A model generated the notes under the pieces. The model had not been told where the DNA came from, did not search any database, and saw only the letters and a list, made by a program, of their open reading frames with translations. Source: JBNKWA01 sp050299555 (GTDB lineage: Bacteria > Pseudomonadota > Alphaproteobacteria > Rhodobacterales > Rhodobacteraceae). Taken from it: 64,000 nucleotides of DNA. The position numbers were made by a program, and so were the translations under genes. The stretch is from positions 24,647 to 88,646 of the forward strand of contig JBNKWA010000077.1 in assembly GCA_050299555.1 (NCBI GenBank). Direction: 5' to 3'. Positions 33,565-42,328 of the stretch are shown here, in pieces. Each line of letters starts with the position of its first letter. Position 1 is the stretch's first letter.

Positions 33565-34524
33565 TCAGCCGCTGCAGCTTGCGCCGCCCAGAACGCAGAA
33601 CTTGGCGCAATGGGGGTGGTTCAGCTTCACCGGTACCTCGGCCTCGGCCAGGGTCGCACCCAGTTCGAACGCAGGCTCGTAGGGCAGCAGCGTGCACGAC
33701 ACCACCGCCGGCCGGTCCGCGCCCCTGCGCTTGACCACCATCCGCGACGTGGCGCACATGACGTCCTCGGGCCTCTTGCCCAGGATCCCCCAGCAGGCGG
33801 TGGTGATCTCGGGGACCTCGGCCGTCTCGTCCATTTCCGGAAACAGCACAAGCGCGCCCGGATCGCCCGCATCGACGGCAAACCCCTCGGTGGCGAAGAG
33901 CGCCGCAAAGCCGGCCCGCGCCGCCGCCTCGTCCTCGCCCCACATGGTGCGCCCGGCGACGGTCATCCTGACGCCGTTCTCGCTCAGCCAGCGCATGCCC
34001 TTCAGCGTCGCGGCATGACTGCCTTCGCCGCGCTCCTCGTCATGCTGCGCGGCGGCGTAGTGGTCGAGCGAGACCCGCACCGTCAGCGCCGCGCCAAACC
34101 GGGCTGCCAGCGCCGCCAGCCCTTCGCGCATCTTCGGGCGCATCATCGGCCGCATGGCATTGGTCAGGATCAGCACGTCAAAGCCCGCCACCAGCGCCGC
34201 TTCGGCCATGGCGATCATCTGCGGGTTCAGGAACGGCTCGCCGCCGGTGAAACCGATCTCGCTCACCGGCCAGCCGCGCTCGCCGATCTGTTGCAGGTAG
34301 TCCTCCACCTCCGCCCGGGTGATATAGACCAGCCGGTCGTTGGCGGGCGAGCTCTCGATGTAACAATGCGCGCAGGTGATGTTGCACAGTGTCCCGGTGT
34401 TGAACCAGAGCGTCGTCGGCCGGGTCAGGGCCACCGACGCCCGGGGTTCACCCTTGGCGGTCAGATCCGGATCGCTGAACTTGGCCATGGGGGCAAGGGT
34501 GCGGCTGAAGTTCTGGTCGTTCAT
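33565..34524 (-). CDS. Radical SAM protein
   Basis: A 319-residue radical SAM enzyme. The cluster motif CNITCAHC (CX3CX2C) is near residue 48, followed by the SAM-binding GFTGGEPFLNP. The C-terminus has additional cysteines (CAKFCVLGGASC) that may hold a second Fe-S cluster. The start at 34524 is set by GGAGA just upstream; an upstream in-frame ATG is not needed. No substrate peptide or partner is adjacent, except a closely spaced EamA permease downstream, so the reaction is unknown. Confidence 0.82.
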   Translation of the reverse strand: MNDQNFSRTLAPMAKFSDPDLTAKGEPRASVALTRPTTLWFNTGTLCNITCAHCYIESSPANDRLVYITRAEVEDYLQQIGERGWPVSEIGFTGGEPFLNPQMIAMAEAALVAGFDVLILTNAMRPMMRPKMREGLAALAARFGAALTVRVSLDHYAAAQHDEERGEGSHAATLKGMRWLSENGVRMTVAGRTMWGEDEAAARAGFAALFATEGFAVDAGDPGALVLFPEMDETAEVPEITTACWGILGKRPEDVMCATSRMVVKRRGADRPAVVSCTLLPYEPAFELGATLAEAEVPVKLNHPHCAKFCVLGGASCSG

Positions 34525-34724
34525 TTGTGGTCTCCGCCTTGCCACCCGTTCGGGCCGACAATCCGCGCCGCCTCGCCGGCGGTCAAGCGGCCGGGCGGTG
34601 GCCAACGCCATTGTGATGGACAAGGCACGCGGACCCGCGGCAACGAGCCGCGCAATCATGAGGTGGCCGGCGGGCGCGCCTTCCCCGGGGTGATGGTGGA
34701 GCGCTAGGGCCTCAGCCTCAAGGT

Positions 34725-35033
34725 CGCGAAGGGCGGGTTGCAGCGCTGGTTGTTGTCGGCTGTGCGGGGCCGATGGATCCGGTCCATATCGACGGCGCCA
34801 ACAGCCGGCTCTTCCAGATCGCCGGCCACCTGCACTATACGCTGCGCATGGCGCTCTTGATCTCCAAGTTCAGGCTCAGGGTCGGCGAACCGGTCGACGT
34901 CTCGATCGGCGTTCCCATCGGCGCGGCCCGCATTGCAGCCCACGCCGGCGATGCCCGGGCGGGCCCCTGCCGCCCCGCGTTGCGCCGGGCTTCGGACGTT
35001 GGCTGCGGCTTCCCGGTCGAGGCCGACTTCTGA
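34725..35033 (+). pseudogene. C-terminal remnant of a PlsC/hemolysin-like lysophospholipid acyltransferase
   Basis: An open stretch whose centre reads VHIDGANSRLFQIAGHLHYT followed by LRMALLISKFRLRVG and VSIGVPI, the C-terminal part of OlsA/PlsC-like acyltransferases. The catalytic HX4D region and everything before it are missing. After HAGDARA the reading changes to a non-homologous tail, as after a frameshift. The fragment lies immediately upstream of murI (3 bp). I judge it a decayed gene, although a short protein from the ATG at 34773 cannot be excluded. Confidence 0.5.
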
Positions 35034-35035
35034 CC

Positions 35036-35854
35036 ATGCCAATCGGCGTTTTCGATTCGGGAATTGGCGGCCTTACGGTGCTCAGGGCGCTGACCGAGGC
35101 GCTGCCCGACCGCGACTTCGTCTACCTCGGCGATACCGCCAATGCGCCCTATGGCGACCGCCCGCCGGACGAGATCATCGATCTGACCCGCCGCGGTATC
35201 CTCAGGCTCTGGGCCGAGGATTGCCGCCTCGTTATCATCGCCTGCAATACCGCGTCCGCCGTGGCGCTGCGCAACCTGCAGGACTGGTTCGTGCCGGCCG
35301 ACCGCCGGGTGCTTGGCGTCTTCGTGCCGGTGATCGAGGCGCTTGCCGGCCGCGCCTTCGACGATCCCTCGCCGCCACTGCCCGGTCGGGTCTCCTCCGT
35401 CGCCTTGTTCGCAACGCCTGCAACGGTCGCCTCGCGCGCCTTCCCGCGCGAGCTCAGGCTGCGGGCGCAGGGCATCTGGGTCGAGGCCGAGCCCTGCGCG
35501 GGGCTGGTGGCCGCGCTCGAGGCCGGCAACCGAACGGCTGCCGAGGCACAGGTGGTCGGTCACGTCGCCGCCCTCCTGTCTCGGCTGCCGGCGCCCGAGG
35601 CGGCGGTGCTCGGCTGCACCCACTACCCGCTCGTGGCCGATGCGTTCCGCGCTGCGCTGCCGCCCGAAACCGCCATGCTCTCGCAGCCCGACCTAACCGC
35701 CGCCTCACTGAGGCGCTACCTGAGGCGCTTCCCTCGCCTGGTGGGCCGCGCCGAGGGTGGCCGGGTCCGCTACCTTGCCACCGGTGACCCCGGGGCCGCC
35801 CGCAATGCGGCGCTGGCGCTCACCGGGCAGGATCTGCCCTTCGCGACAGCGTGA
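35036..35854 (+). CDS. murI: Glutamate racemase
   Basis: A 272-residue glutamate racemase that makes D-glutamate for peptidoglycan. It begins IGVFDSGIGGLTVLRAL and has the two catalytic cysteines in IIACNTASA (Cys70) and LGCTHYPL (about residue 194). Both are intact. It starts 3 bp after the acyltransferase remnant. argC follows after 56 bp. Confidence 0.94.
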   Translation: MPIGVFDSGIGGLTVLRALTEALPDRDFVYLGDTANAPYGDRPPDEIIDLTRRGILRLWAEDCRLVIIACNTASAVALRNLQDWFVPADRRVLGVFVPVIEALAGRAFDDPSPPLPGRVSSVALFATPATVASRAFPRELRLRAQGIWVEAEPCAGLVAALEAGNRTAAEAQVVGHVAALLSRLPAPEAAVLGCTHYPLVADAFRAALPPETAMLSQPDLTAASLRRYLRRFPRLVGRAEGGRVRYLATGDPGAARNAALALTGQDLPFATA

Positions 35855-35910
35855 TTGCGACGCGCGGGCTTTTGCCCTAAACCGCCGCCCTCAAGCATCG
35901 AGGGATCGTC

Positions 35911-36942
35911 ATGACCGATCGGAAGCGGATCGCCATCATCGGGGCCAGCGGCTATACCGGTGCCGAGCTCGTCCGTATCGTCGGCGACCATCCGATGATG
36001 CGGATTGTCGCGCTCTGCGCCAACCAGAAGGCCGGCCAGCCCATGGCTGCGGTCTTTCCGCATCTACGCCACCTCGATCTGCCGATGCTGACCCGGGTCG
36101 AGGAAACCGACTTTTCGGATGCCGACCTGATCTTCTGCGCCCTGCCGCACGCCACCAGCCAGGCGGTGATCCGCGACCTGCCGCGCGACAAGCGCATCGT
36201 CGACCTGTCGGCCGACTTCCGGCTGCGCGATCCGGCCGTCTACAAGGCGTGGTACGGCAACGACCATGCCGCACTCGATTGCCAGGCCGAGGCGGTCTAC
36301 GGGCTGACCGAATACTATCGCGATGACATCCGCAGCGCGCGGATCGTCGCCTGCACCGGCTGCAACGCGCTCGCCGGCAATCTCGCGCTGCTGCCGCTGC
36401 TCCAGGCGGGTGTCATCGATCCCGACGACATCGCCATCTCGCTCGTCACCGGCGTGTCCGGAGCAGGGCGGTCGGCGAAGGAGAACCTGCTGCATGCCGA
36501 GGCCTCCGAGGGCGTGACCCCGTATGCGCTCGCCGGCCACCGCCACATGGCGGAATTCGAGCAGGAGATGTCGAAGGTCGCGGGCCGGCCGGTCAGCCCC
36601 ACGTTCATCCCGCATCTGGCGCCGCAGAACCGCGGTATCCTCGCCACGGTGTTCGTCAGGGGCGTGGCCGAGGACATCCACGGCGCTTATCAGGCGCGCT
36701 ACGGTGACGAGCCGTTCCTCGTCGTCCTGCCGCTGGGCGAGGCGCCATCCAGCCACCACGTCCGTGGTTCGAACTACGCCCATGTGGGCGTCGTTGCCGA
36801 CCGCCGGCCGGGCCGGGCCGTGGTGTTCTCGGCGCTCGACAACCTGACCAAGGGCTCGTCGGGCATGGCGGTGCAGAACGCCAACCTCATGCTCGGACTG
36901 CCCGAGACCATGGGGCTGACCTTTGCGCCGCTCTTCCCATGA
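35911..36942 (+). CDS. argC: N-acetyl-gamma-glutamyl-phosphate reductase
   Basis: A 343-residue ArgC, the third step of arginine biosynthesis. It has the NADP-binding IAIIGASGYTGAELVRI, the catalytic Cys in VACTGCNALAGNLALLP, the HRHMAEFEQEM helix and the closing NLTKGSSGMAVQNANLMLG. Length matches the long (non-Arg5,6) form. It precedes ccmE by 36 bp. Confidence 0.96.
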   Translation: MTDRKRIAIIGASGYTGAELVRIVGDHPMMRIVALCANQKAGQPMAAVFPHLRHLDLPMLTRVEETDFSDADLIFCALPHATSQAVIRDLPRDKRIVDLSADFRLRDPAVYKAWYGNDHAALDCQAEAVYGLTEYYRDDIRSARIVACTGCNALAGNLALLPLLQAGVIDPDDIAISLVTGVSGAGRSAKENLLHAEASEGVTPYALAGHRHMAEFEQEMSKVAGRPVSPTFIPHLAPQNRGILATVFVRGVAEDIHGAYQARYGDEPFLVVLPLGEAPSSHHVRGSNYAHVGVVADRRPGRAVVFSALDNLTKGSSGMAVQNANLMLGLPETMGLTFAPLFP

Positions 36943-36978
36943 GCGCGTGGGCGCCTAGATAGACGGCGGGAGGCTGCC

Positions 36979-37422
36979 ATGGCCGGACTGAAGAAGAAGC
37001 AGCGCATCCAGTTCCTCGGTGTTGCCGGGGTGCTGCTGGTGGCTGCCGTTGCGCTGGGCATCTGGGCGGCGGACGATGCCCTGCAGTTCTTCCGCACGCC
37101 CTCGGACCTGGTCGAAAGGCCGGTCGAGGATGGCCGGGTCTTCCGCCTCGGCGGGCTGGTCAAGGAAGGAACCTGGCAGCGAAACGGCACCGAGCACCAC
37201 TTCGTCGTCACCGATCTCGATATGGATTATCCGGTCATTTACAACGGTTTGGTTCCGGATCTTTTCAAGGAAGGTGAAGGCACGGTGGTGACCGGCGCCA
37301 TCGAGGGCGGCGTTTTCCACGCCACCGAAGTGCTGGCCAAGCACGATGAGAGCTACATGCCGAAAGAGGTCTCTGAAGCGCTCAAGGAACGTGGCCTCTA
37401 CCAGCCCGACCCCGGCAGCTAA
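36979..37422 (+). CDS. ccmE: Cytochrome c maturation heme chaperone CcmE
   Basis: A 147-residue inner-membrane-anchored heme chaperone. One transmembrane helix (about 10-30) precedes the periplasmic beta barrel. The covalent heme site is the conserved His122 in AKHDESYMPKEV. It carries heme from CcmABCD to the CcmF/CcmH lyase. The lyase genes ccmF and ccmH lie 2.4 kb downstream, separated by a lysis cassette and a phzF-like gene. Confidence 0.95.
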   Translation: MAGLKKKQRIQFLGVAGVLLVAAVALGIWAADDALQFFRTPSDLVERPVEDGRVFRLGGLVKEGTWQRNGTEHHFVVTDLDMDYPVIYNGLVPDLFKEGEGTVVTGAIEGGVFHATEVLAKHDESYMPKEVSEALKERGLYQPDPGS

Positions 37423-37429
37423 TCGGTTC

Positions 37430-37435
37430 TTAACC
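37430..37435 (+). promoter_or_regulatory. Possible CtrA half-site upstream of the lysis cassette
   Basis: TTAACC within GGTTCTTAACCAG, about 60 bp before the endolysin start. CtrA sites contain TTAA(C) half-sites, and CtrA is known to control gene-transfer-agent and lysis genes in Rhodobacter. Only a single half-site is visible, so this is a weak call. Confidence 0.25.
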
Positions 37436-37493
37436 AGCCCAGCGCAGCTTCTCCGGCCTGTCATTCCCGACATTGTCAGCCGGAGGCCACGAC

Positions 37494-38105
37494 GTGCAAA
37501 GCGTGGACGATATCGCGCGTGAAATTTTGAGGCGGGAGGGCGGTTTCGTCAACGACCCCGCCGACCGCGGCGGTGCCACCAATCACGGTGTCACCATCGG
37601 CACCATGCGTCGGCTTGGCCTCGACCTCGACCGCGACGGCGATGTCGACGTGGCGGATGTCAAGCTGCTGACCGCCGACCAGGCGCTGGCGATCTACAAG
37701 CGCCATTACTTCGAACGGCCGGGGATCGCGCATCTGCCCGATACGGTGCAGCCCTCGGTCTTCGACATGTATGTCAATGCCGGGGCCAACGCGGTGAAGA
37801 TCCTGCAGCGTCTGCTCGGCGGCTTCGGGCATCCGGTCCCCGCCGACGGCATCATCGGCCCGCAGACCCGGGCGGCGGCTGAAAAGGCCGGCCGGCTGGC
37901 GCCGGATCATATCGGCGACGCCTACGGCATCGAGCGGCGCAACTATTATTACCGGCTCGCCGACGGCAATCCGGCCTGGCGCAAGTACGCGCGGACTCGC
38001 AGCGGCGGCAAGGGGGGCTGGATCCTCCGCGCCGAGGCGTTCATCGCGCCGCGCTTCCATCTCACCGAAACAGAACACGCGGAAAGGATCGCGGCATGGG
38101 GCTGA
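37494..38105 (+). CDS. GTA-type endolysin, glycosyl hydrolase 108 family
   Basis: A 203-residue N-acetylmuramidase. The catalytic Glu is in ILRREGGFVNDPADRGGATN, followed by HGVTIGTMRRLG. The C-terminal PG_binding_3 part includes QPSVFDMYVNAGANAVKILQ and GPQTRAAAEKAG. An EF-hand/dockerin-like acidic loop, DLDRDGDVDVADV, lies at about 44-56. I choose the GTG at 37494 because CGGAGG (37481-37486) is well placed. It has no signal peptide and overlaps a holin gene by 10 bp. In Rhodobacter capsulatus a similar pair releases gene transfer agent particles. Confidence 0.87.
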   Translation: MQSVDDIAREILRREGGFVNDPADRGGATNHGVTIGTMRRLGLDLDRDGDVDVADVKLLTADQALAIYKRHYFERPGIAHLPDTVQPSVFDMYVNAGANAVKILQRLLGGFGHPVPADGIIGPQTRAAAEKAGRLAPDHIGDAYGIERRNYYYRLADGNPAWRKYARTRSGGKGGWILRAEAFIAPRFHLTETEHAERIAAWG

Positions 38106-38701
38106 TCGGAAACATCCTCGGCATCGGCGGCGCGGCCCGCGACGTGGCCGAGGTCTTCGTCGAGAACCGCACCAAGAAGGCCGAGCAGGAGCACGAGGAG
38201 AACATCGCCACCCTCGACCAGCTCGCCAAGGAGTTCGCCCGGCCGCGCGGCGGCTGGTTCGACGAGACAGTGGACGGCATGAACCGCCTGCCGCGCCCGG
38301 CATTGGCGCTCTCGACCATCGGCCTTTTCGGCTATGCCATGGCCGACCCCATCGGCTTTGCCGCCCGCATGCAGGGGCTGCAGCTTGTGCCCGACCCGCT
38401 GTGGTGGCTCATGGGGGGCGTCGTCTCGTTCTATTTCGGGGCGCGCGAGCTGCACTACCTGCGCGGCAATGACGTGCCGATGCAACGGGTGCGCGAGGTG
38501 GCCGATTCGATCCGCGAGCTGCAGGGCCTGCGCCCGCAGCCCGAGCCGGCGGACGACGACCCCGAGGCGCCGCCGGTGGTGGCCGACACCATCGGCAACA
38601 CCCCGAGCGACGCCTTCACGCGGCCGGCGACACGCACCACGTCCACCGGGCCAAGTGGCAATGCCGCGCTCGATGAATGGCGTGCGCTGCAGCGGGGCTG
38701 A
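38096..38701 (+). CDS. Holin of the GTA_holin_3TM family
   Basis: A 201-residue protein. A charged, helical N-terminal third (KKAEQEHEENIATLDQLAKE) precedes hydrophobic segments (ALALSTIGLFGYAMADPIGF, LWWLMGGVVSFYFGAREL) and an acidic, disordered C-terminus. This layout and the ARPRGGWFDETVDGMNRLPRP stretch match the three-TM holins that accompany gene-transfer-agent endolysins. It overlaps the endolysin by 10 bp. No structural GTA or phage genes are in the window, which fits the Rhodobacter arrangement where the lysis genes are separate from the head/tail cluster. Confidence 0.83.
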   Translation: MGLIGNILGIGGAARDVAEVFVENRTKKAEQEHEENIATLDQLAKEFARPRGGWFDETVDGMNRLPRPALALSTIGLFGYAMADPIGFAARMQGLQLVPDPLWWLMGGVVSFYFGARELHYLRGNDVPMQRVREVADSIRELQGLRPQPEPADDDPEAPPVVADTIGNTPSDAFTRPATRTTSTGPSGNAALDEWRALQRG

Positions 38702-38730
38702 CATTGTACCCCGCACAGGATGGGCTTTGA

Positions 38731-38754
38731 CTTGCCGGTCTGGCCACCGGCAAG
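38731..38754 (+). repeat. Perfect hairpin before the PhzF-like gene
   Basis: CTTGCCGGT and ACCGGCAAG pair over 9 bp around a 6-nt loop, 28 bp before the next start codon. No T-run follows on either strand close enough for a classical terminator. It may weakly end the lysis-cassette transcript or affect translation of the following gene. Confidence 0.5.
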
Positions 38755-38781
38755 AAAAGCGCGAGAACCGGGGGGCCCGCC

Positions 38782-39678
38782 ATGCCATACTACGAATTCG
38801 ACTGGATCGACGCCTTCACGCTGACGCCGTTCGGCGGCAACGGCTGCGCCGTCATCCACGGCGCGGATGACCTCGACCCCGACTGCTGCACCGCCATCGT
38901 GCGCGAGACCGGACTTGTGGAATGTGCCTTCGTGGTGACATCGGACAAGGCCGATTTCGGCGCCCGCTACTACCTCGCCGACCGCGAGATCCCGATGGCC
39001 GGGCACCCGACGGTGGCTACGATCCGCTCGCTGATCCACCGCGGTCTTGTCGACCTCTCGACCGGCCGCGCCGAGCTGACGCTCGAGCTTGGGGCCGGCG
39101 TCATGCCCATCGAGGTCACTGTTGAGAACGACGAGCCGCTGATCACCATGACCCAGGCGCGCCCGGTCTTCGGTTCGCGCCAGGAACCGGCCACCATTGC
39201 CGCCCTGTACAGGCTCGACGCCGCCGACATCGTCGGTACGCCCCGGATCGTTTCCACCGGCACACCCTTCTGCGTCACCGTCCTCACTGCGCAGTCGGCA
39301 CTGAAGAAGGCCCGGCTCGACTTCGACCGCCTCGTCGCGTGGCGTGCGACAAGCGGCGAAAGCCAGGCCGCATTGTTGGAGCCGTTCCTTGTCACCCTTG
39401 GCGGCGCTACCCCCGATGGCGACACGTTCTCGCGCCTTCTCCTCGCCCCGCCGCTGCCGGCCGAGGATCCGTTTACCGGCGCCGCCACCGGCTGCATGGC
39501 CGCCTATCTCTGGGCCGAGGGTCTGATCGACGCCCAGCGCTTCATCGCCGAGCAGGGCCACTGGCTCGGTCGTCCCGGCAATGCCCGGGTCGAAGTCCTG
39601 GGCCCCCAGGACGATATCGCCGGGGTGCGCGTCGCCGGCCACGGCACGGTGCTCATGGAAGGCCGGCTGCGGCTCTGA
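38782..39678 (+). CDS. PhzF-family epimerase/isomerase
   Basis: A 298-residue PhzF-like protein (diaminopimelate-epimerase fold). It begins YYEFDWIDAFTLTPFGGNGC with the family's F.GN.C motif and has the active-site-region REIPMAGHPTVATI and the C-terminal PFTGAATGCMAAYLW. In phenazine producers PhzF isomerises a dihydro-hydroxyanthranilate; most relatives, including this one, have no known substrate. No other phenazine genes are present. It separates the lysis cassette from ccmF. Confidence 0.88.
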   Translation: MPYYEFDWIDAFTLTPFGGNGCAVIHGADDLDPDCCTAIVRETGLVECAFVVTSDKADFGARYYLADREIPMAGHPTVATIRSLIHRGLVDLSTGRAELTLELGAGVMPIEVTVENDEPLITMTQARPVFGSRQEPATIAALYRLDAADIVGTPRIVSTGTPFCVTVLTAQSALKKARLDFDRLVAWRATSGESQAALLEPFLVTLGGATPDGDTFSRLLLAPPLPAEDPFTGAATGCMAAYLWAEGLIDAQRFIAEQGHWLGRPGNARVEVLGPQDDIAGVRVAGHGTVLMEGRLRL

Positions 39679-39786
39679 GACTCCCTGGGCGTGGCGCCTG
39701 CGTCGACATGTCCGGATATACCACGTTAGGGTGATTTGAAGCCGGCGCCGCGCCGCCTATACTCCGCCGCGAAACGGAGGCCAGAA

Positions 39787-41769
39787 GTGATCGCCGAACT
39801 CGGACATCTCGCTCTCGTCCTCGCCTTCCTGGTCGCGATCGTGCAGACGGTCGTGCCGATGGCGGGGGCGCATTTCCGCTGGGCCGACTGGATGGCGTTG
39901 GCGGTGCCCTCGGCGCTGATCCAGTTTGCGCTGACGGCCGCCGCCTTCGCGGCGCTGGTGCACGCCTTCGTGACCTCGGACTTCTCGCTGTCGGTGGTGG
40001 TGCAGAACTCGCACTCGCTCAAGCCGATGCTCTACAAGGTCACTGGAACCTGGGGCAATCACGAGGGCTCGCTCTTGCTCTGGGTGCTGATCCTGACCCT
40101 TTTCGGCGCCATGGTGGCGCTGTTCGGCGGCAACCTGCCCGCCAGTCTCAAGGCCCGGGTGCTGGCGGTGCAGGCCTCGATCGCCGCCGCTTTCTTCGGC
40201 TTCCTGCTCTTCACCTCAAACCCGTTCCTGCGCCTCTCGGCCCCGCCGTTTGACGGCCACGACCTCAACCCGCTGCTGCAGGACCCTGGCCTCGCCTTCC
40301 ACCCGCCCTTCCTTTATCTCGGCTATGTCGGCCTCTCGATGGCCTTCTCCTTCGCTGTGGCCGCGCTGATCGAGGGCAAGGTCGATGCCGCCTGGGCGCG
40401 CTGGGTGCGGCCGTGGACGCTGGCCGCCTGGATGTTCCTGACCATCGGCATCGCGCTCGGCTCGTGGTGGGCCTATTACGAGCTCGGCTGGGGTGGCTTC
40501 TGGTTCTGGGATCCGGTCGAGAATGCCAGCTTCATGCCCTGGCTGATCGCCGGCGCGCTCTTGCATTCTGCCATCGTGGTGGAAAAGCGTGAGGCGCTGA
40601 AGAGCTGGACCATACTGCTGGCGATCCTCGCGTTCTCGTTCTCGCTGATCGGCACTTTCATCGTTCGCTCGGGGGTGCTCACCTCGGTTCACGCCTTCGC
40701 CAGCGATCCGTCCCGCGGTGTCTTCATCCTCGCCATCCTGACCGTCGCCATCGGCGGCTCACTGACGCTCTTTGCAGCACGGGCGCATGTGCTTGCCACC
40801 AGTTCCGTCTTCGGGCTGGTCAGCCGCGAGGCGGGGCTGGTGCTGAACAACCTGCTGCTGGTCGTGGCCGCGCTTGTGGTCTTCATGGGTACCGTCTGGC
40901 CGCTGATCGCCGAGCTCGCCTTTGGCTCCCAGGTCTCGGTCGGGCCGCCCTATTTCGAATGGGTGTTCACCCCGTTCATGATCGTCCTCGCGCTGATCCT
41001 GCCCATCGGCGCGGTGCTGCCGTGGAAGCGGGCGCGGCTCGGCCGGGCGGCGCGGCCCATGACCGGCATCGCGGCACTGGCGGTGGCGCTGGGCGGGCTG
41101 GCTTTCGCCATGCAGACCGGCCGTTCGCCCCTCGGCCCGGTCGGTGCTGCCCTCGGCGCCTGGCTGGTGCTGGGTGCGCTCGCCGACTTCGCCCGGCGGC
41201 TCAGGCTCGGAACCGGGCCGCTTTTGGAATCCATGCGCCGCGCCGGCGGCCTGCCGCGCTCGGAATGGGGCAAGCTGCTGGCCCATGCGGGGCTCGGGCT
41301 GACCATCTTCGCTGTCGCCGCCATCGACGCCTGGAAGGTCGAGGACATCCGCGCCGCGCGCCCAGGCGACAGCTTTGCGGTCGGCCCCTACGAGGTCGAA
41401 TTCGCCGGGGTGACGCCGGTAGAGGGGCCCAACTACCAGGCTGAAGAGGCGACGCTGGTCGTCACCCGGGCCGGGCAGCCGGTGGCCACGCTGCACCCGC
41501 AGAAGCGGTTCTATCCGGTGCAGCGGATGCCCACCACCGAGGCCGGCATCGACCGCGGCATTACCCGCGACCTCTACCTGGTGCTCGGTGACCGTCAGCC
41601 TGACGGCAGCTATGCGGTGCGCAGCTTCATTCGCCCCTTCGCCAACTGGATCTGGGGCGGCGCCATCATCATGGCGCTGGGCGGATTCCTCAGCCTCACC
41701 GACCGGCGCTACCGGGTCGGGGCACCTGCCCGTCGCGCCGCGCCGACGGCTGCAGTACCGGCCGAATGA
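39787..41769 (+). CDS. ccmF: Cytochrome c heme lyase subunit CcmF
   Basis: A 660-residue polytopic membrane protein with about 15 hydrophobic segments. The heme-handling WWD motif GGFWFWDPVENASFMPWL lies near residue 240, with conserved His residues in flanking loops (NSHSLKPMLYKVTGTWGNHEG). It transfers heme from CcmE to apocytochrome c with CcmH. The GTG at 39787 is chosen as start because GGAGG (about 39776-39780) is properly spaced; an ATG at 39736 is in frame but adds an unlikely basic leader. It overlaps ccmH by 4 bp. Confidence 0.95.
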   Translation: MIAELGHLALVLAFLVAIVQTVVPMAGAHFRWADWMALAVPSALIQFALTAAAFAALVHAFVTSDFSLSVVVQNSHSLKPMLYKVTGTWGNHEGSLLLWVLILTLFGAMVALFGGNLPASLKARVLAVQASIAAAFFGFLLFTSNPFLRLSAPPFDGHDLNPLLQDPGLAFHPPFLYLGYVGLSMAFSFAVAALIEGKVDAAWARWVRPWTLAAWMFLTIGIALGSWWAYYELGWGGFWFWDPVENASFMPWLIAGALLHSAIVVEKREALKSWTILLAILAFSFSLIGTFIVRSGVLTSVHAFASDPSRGVFILAILTVAIGGSLTLFAARAHVLATSSVFGLVSREAGLVLNNLLLVVAALVVFMGTVWPLIAELAFGSQVSVGPPYFEWVFTPFMIVLALILPIGAVLPWKRARLGRAARPMTGIAALAVALGGLAFAMQTGRSPLGPVGAALGAWLVLGALADFARRLRLGTGPLLESMRRAGGLPRSEWGKLLAHAGLGLTIFAVAAIDAWKVEDIRAARPGDSFAVGPYEVEFAGVTPVEGPNYQAEEATLVVTRAGQPVATLHPQKRFYPVQRMPTTEAGIDRGITRDLYLVLGDRQPDGSYAVRSFIRPFANWIWGGAIIMALGGFLSLTDRRYRVGAPARRAAPTAAVPAE

Positions 41770-42236
41770 CCCGCCTCGGCACCGTTCTCGCCGCGATGGC
41801 GCTCCTGGCCGCCGCGCCGGCTCCGGCAGTGCAGCCCGACGAGGTGCTGGATGACCCCGGCCTCGAGGCGCGTGCCCGGGACCTGTCGGCAGGGCTCCGC
41901 TGCCTGGTCTGCCGCAACGAGTCCATCGACGAATCCAATGCCGGGCTGGCCCGCGACCTGCGCCTTCTGGTGCGCGAACGCCTTACCGAGGGTGACAGCG
42001 ACCAGGAGGTGCTCGATTTCATCGTCGCCCGCTATGGCGACTACGTGCTCCTGAGGCCTCGCCTCGCCGGCAGCAACCTCGTCCTCTGGCTTACCGCGCC
42101 GGTGCTGCTGCTGGCCGGCGCCGGCGTCGCCGTGATCTACCTGCGCGGACGCGCACGCGGCCAGACCCCGGCAAGGCTCTCGGAGGCCGAGGAGAAAAAG
42201 CTCGCCGCGCTTCTTGAACGCGAAGGCGACGCCTGA
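41766..42236 (+). CDS. ccmH: Cytochrome c maturation thioreductase CcmH
   Basis: A 156-residue exported, membrane-anchored protein. A signal sequence is followed by the redox motif LRCLVCRNESI, the CcmH-type helical bundle (DQEVLDFIVARYGDYVLLRP) and one C-terminal transmembrane helix (LVLWLTAPVLLLAGAGVAVI). It reduces apocytochrome CXXCH cysteines. The start overlaps the ccmF stop (ATGA). No ccmI follows. Confidence 0.94.
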   Translation: MTRLGTVLAAMALLAAAPAPAVQPDEVLDDPGLEARARDLSAGLRCLVCRNESIDESNAGLARDLRLLVRERLTEGDSDQEVLDFIVARYGDYVLLRPRLAGSNLVLWLTAPVLLLAGAGVAVIYLRGRARGQTPARLSEAEEKKLAALLEREGDA

Positions 42237-42328
42237 TCCCACCCCGCTCCCCGGGTCTGACCCCACGTCCTGCTTTCCCGGCGGCCCGGCCTCCGTTAGC
42301 CTGACCGCCCGAAAGGAAAGGGCCGGCC

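Noticed and set aside
34509..34523. GTTC-TGGTC-GTTC near the radical SAM gene start as a LexA box
   Set aside because: The spacing is 5 rather than 7, and one half lies within the coding sequence.
38782..39678. Phenazine biosynthesis
   Set aside because: PhzF-like proteins are widespread without phenazine genes, and none of phzABCDEG is present.
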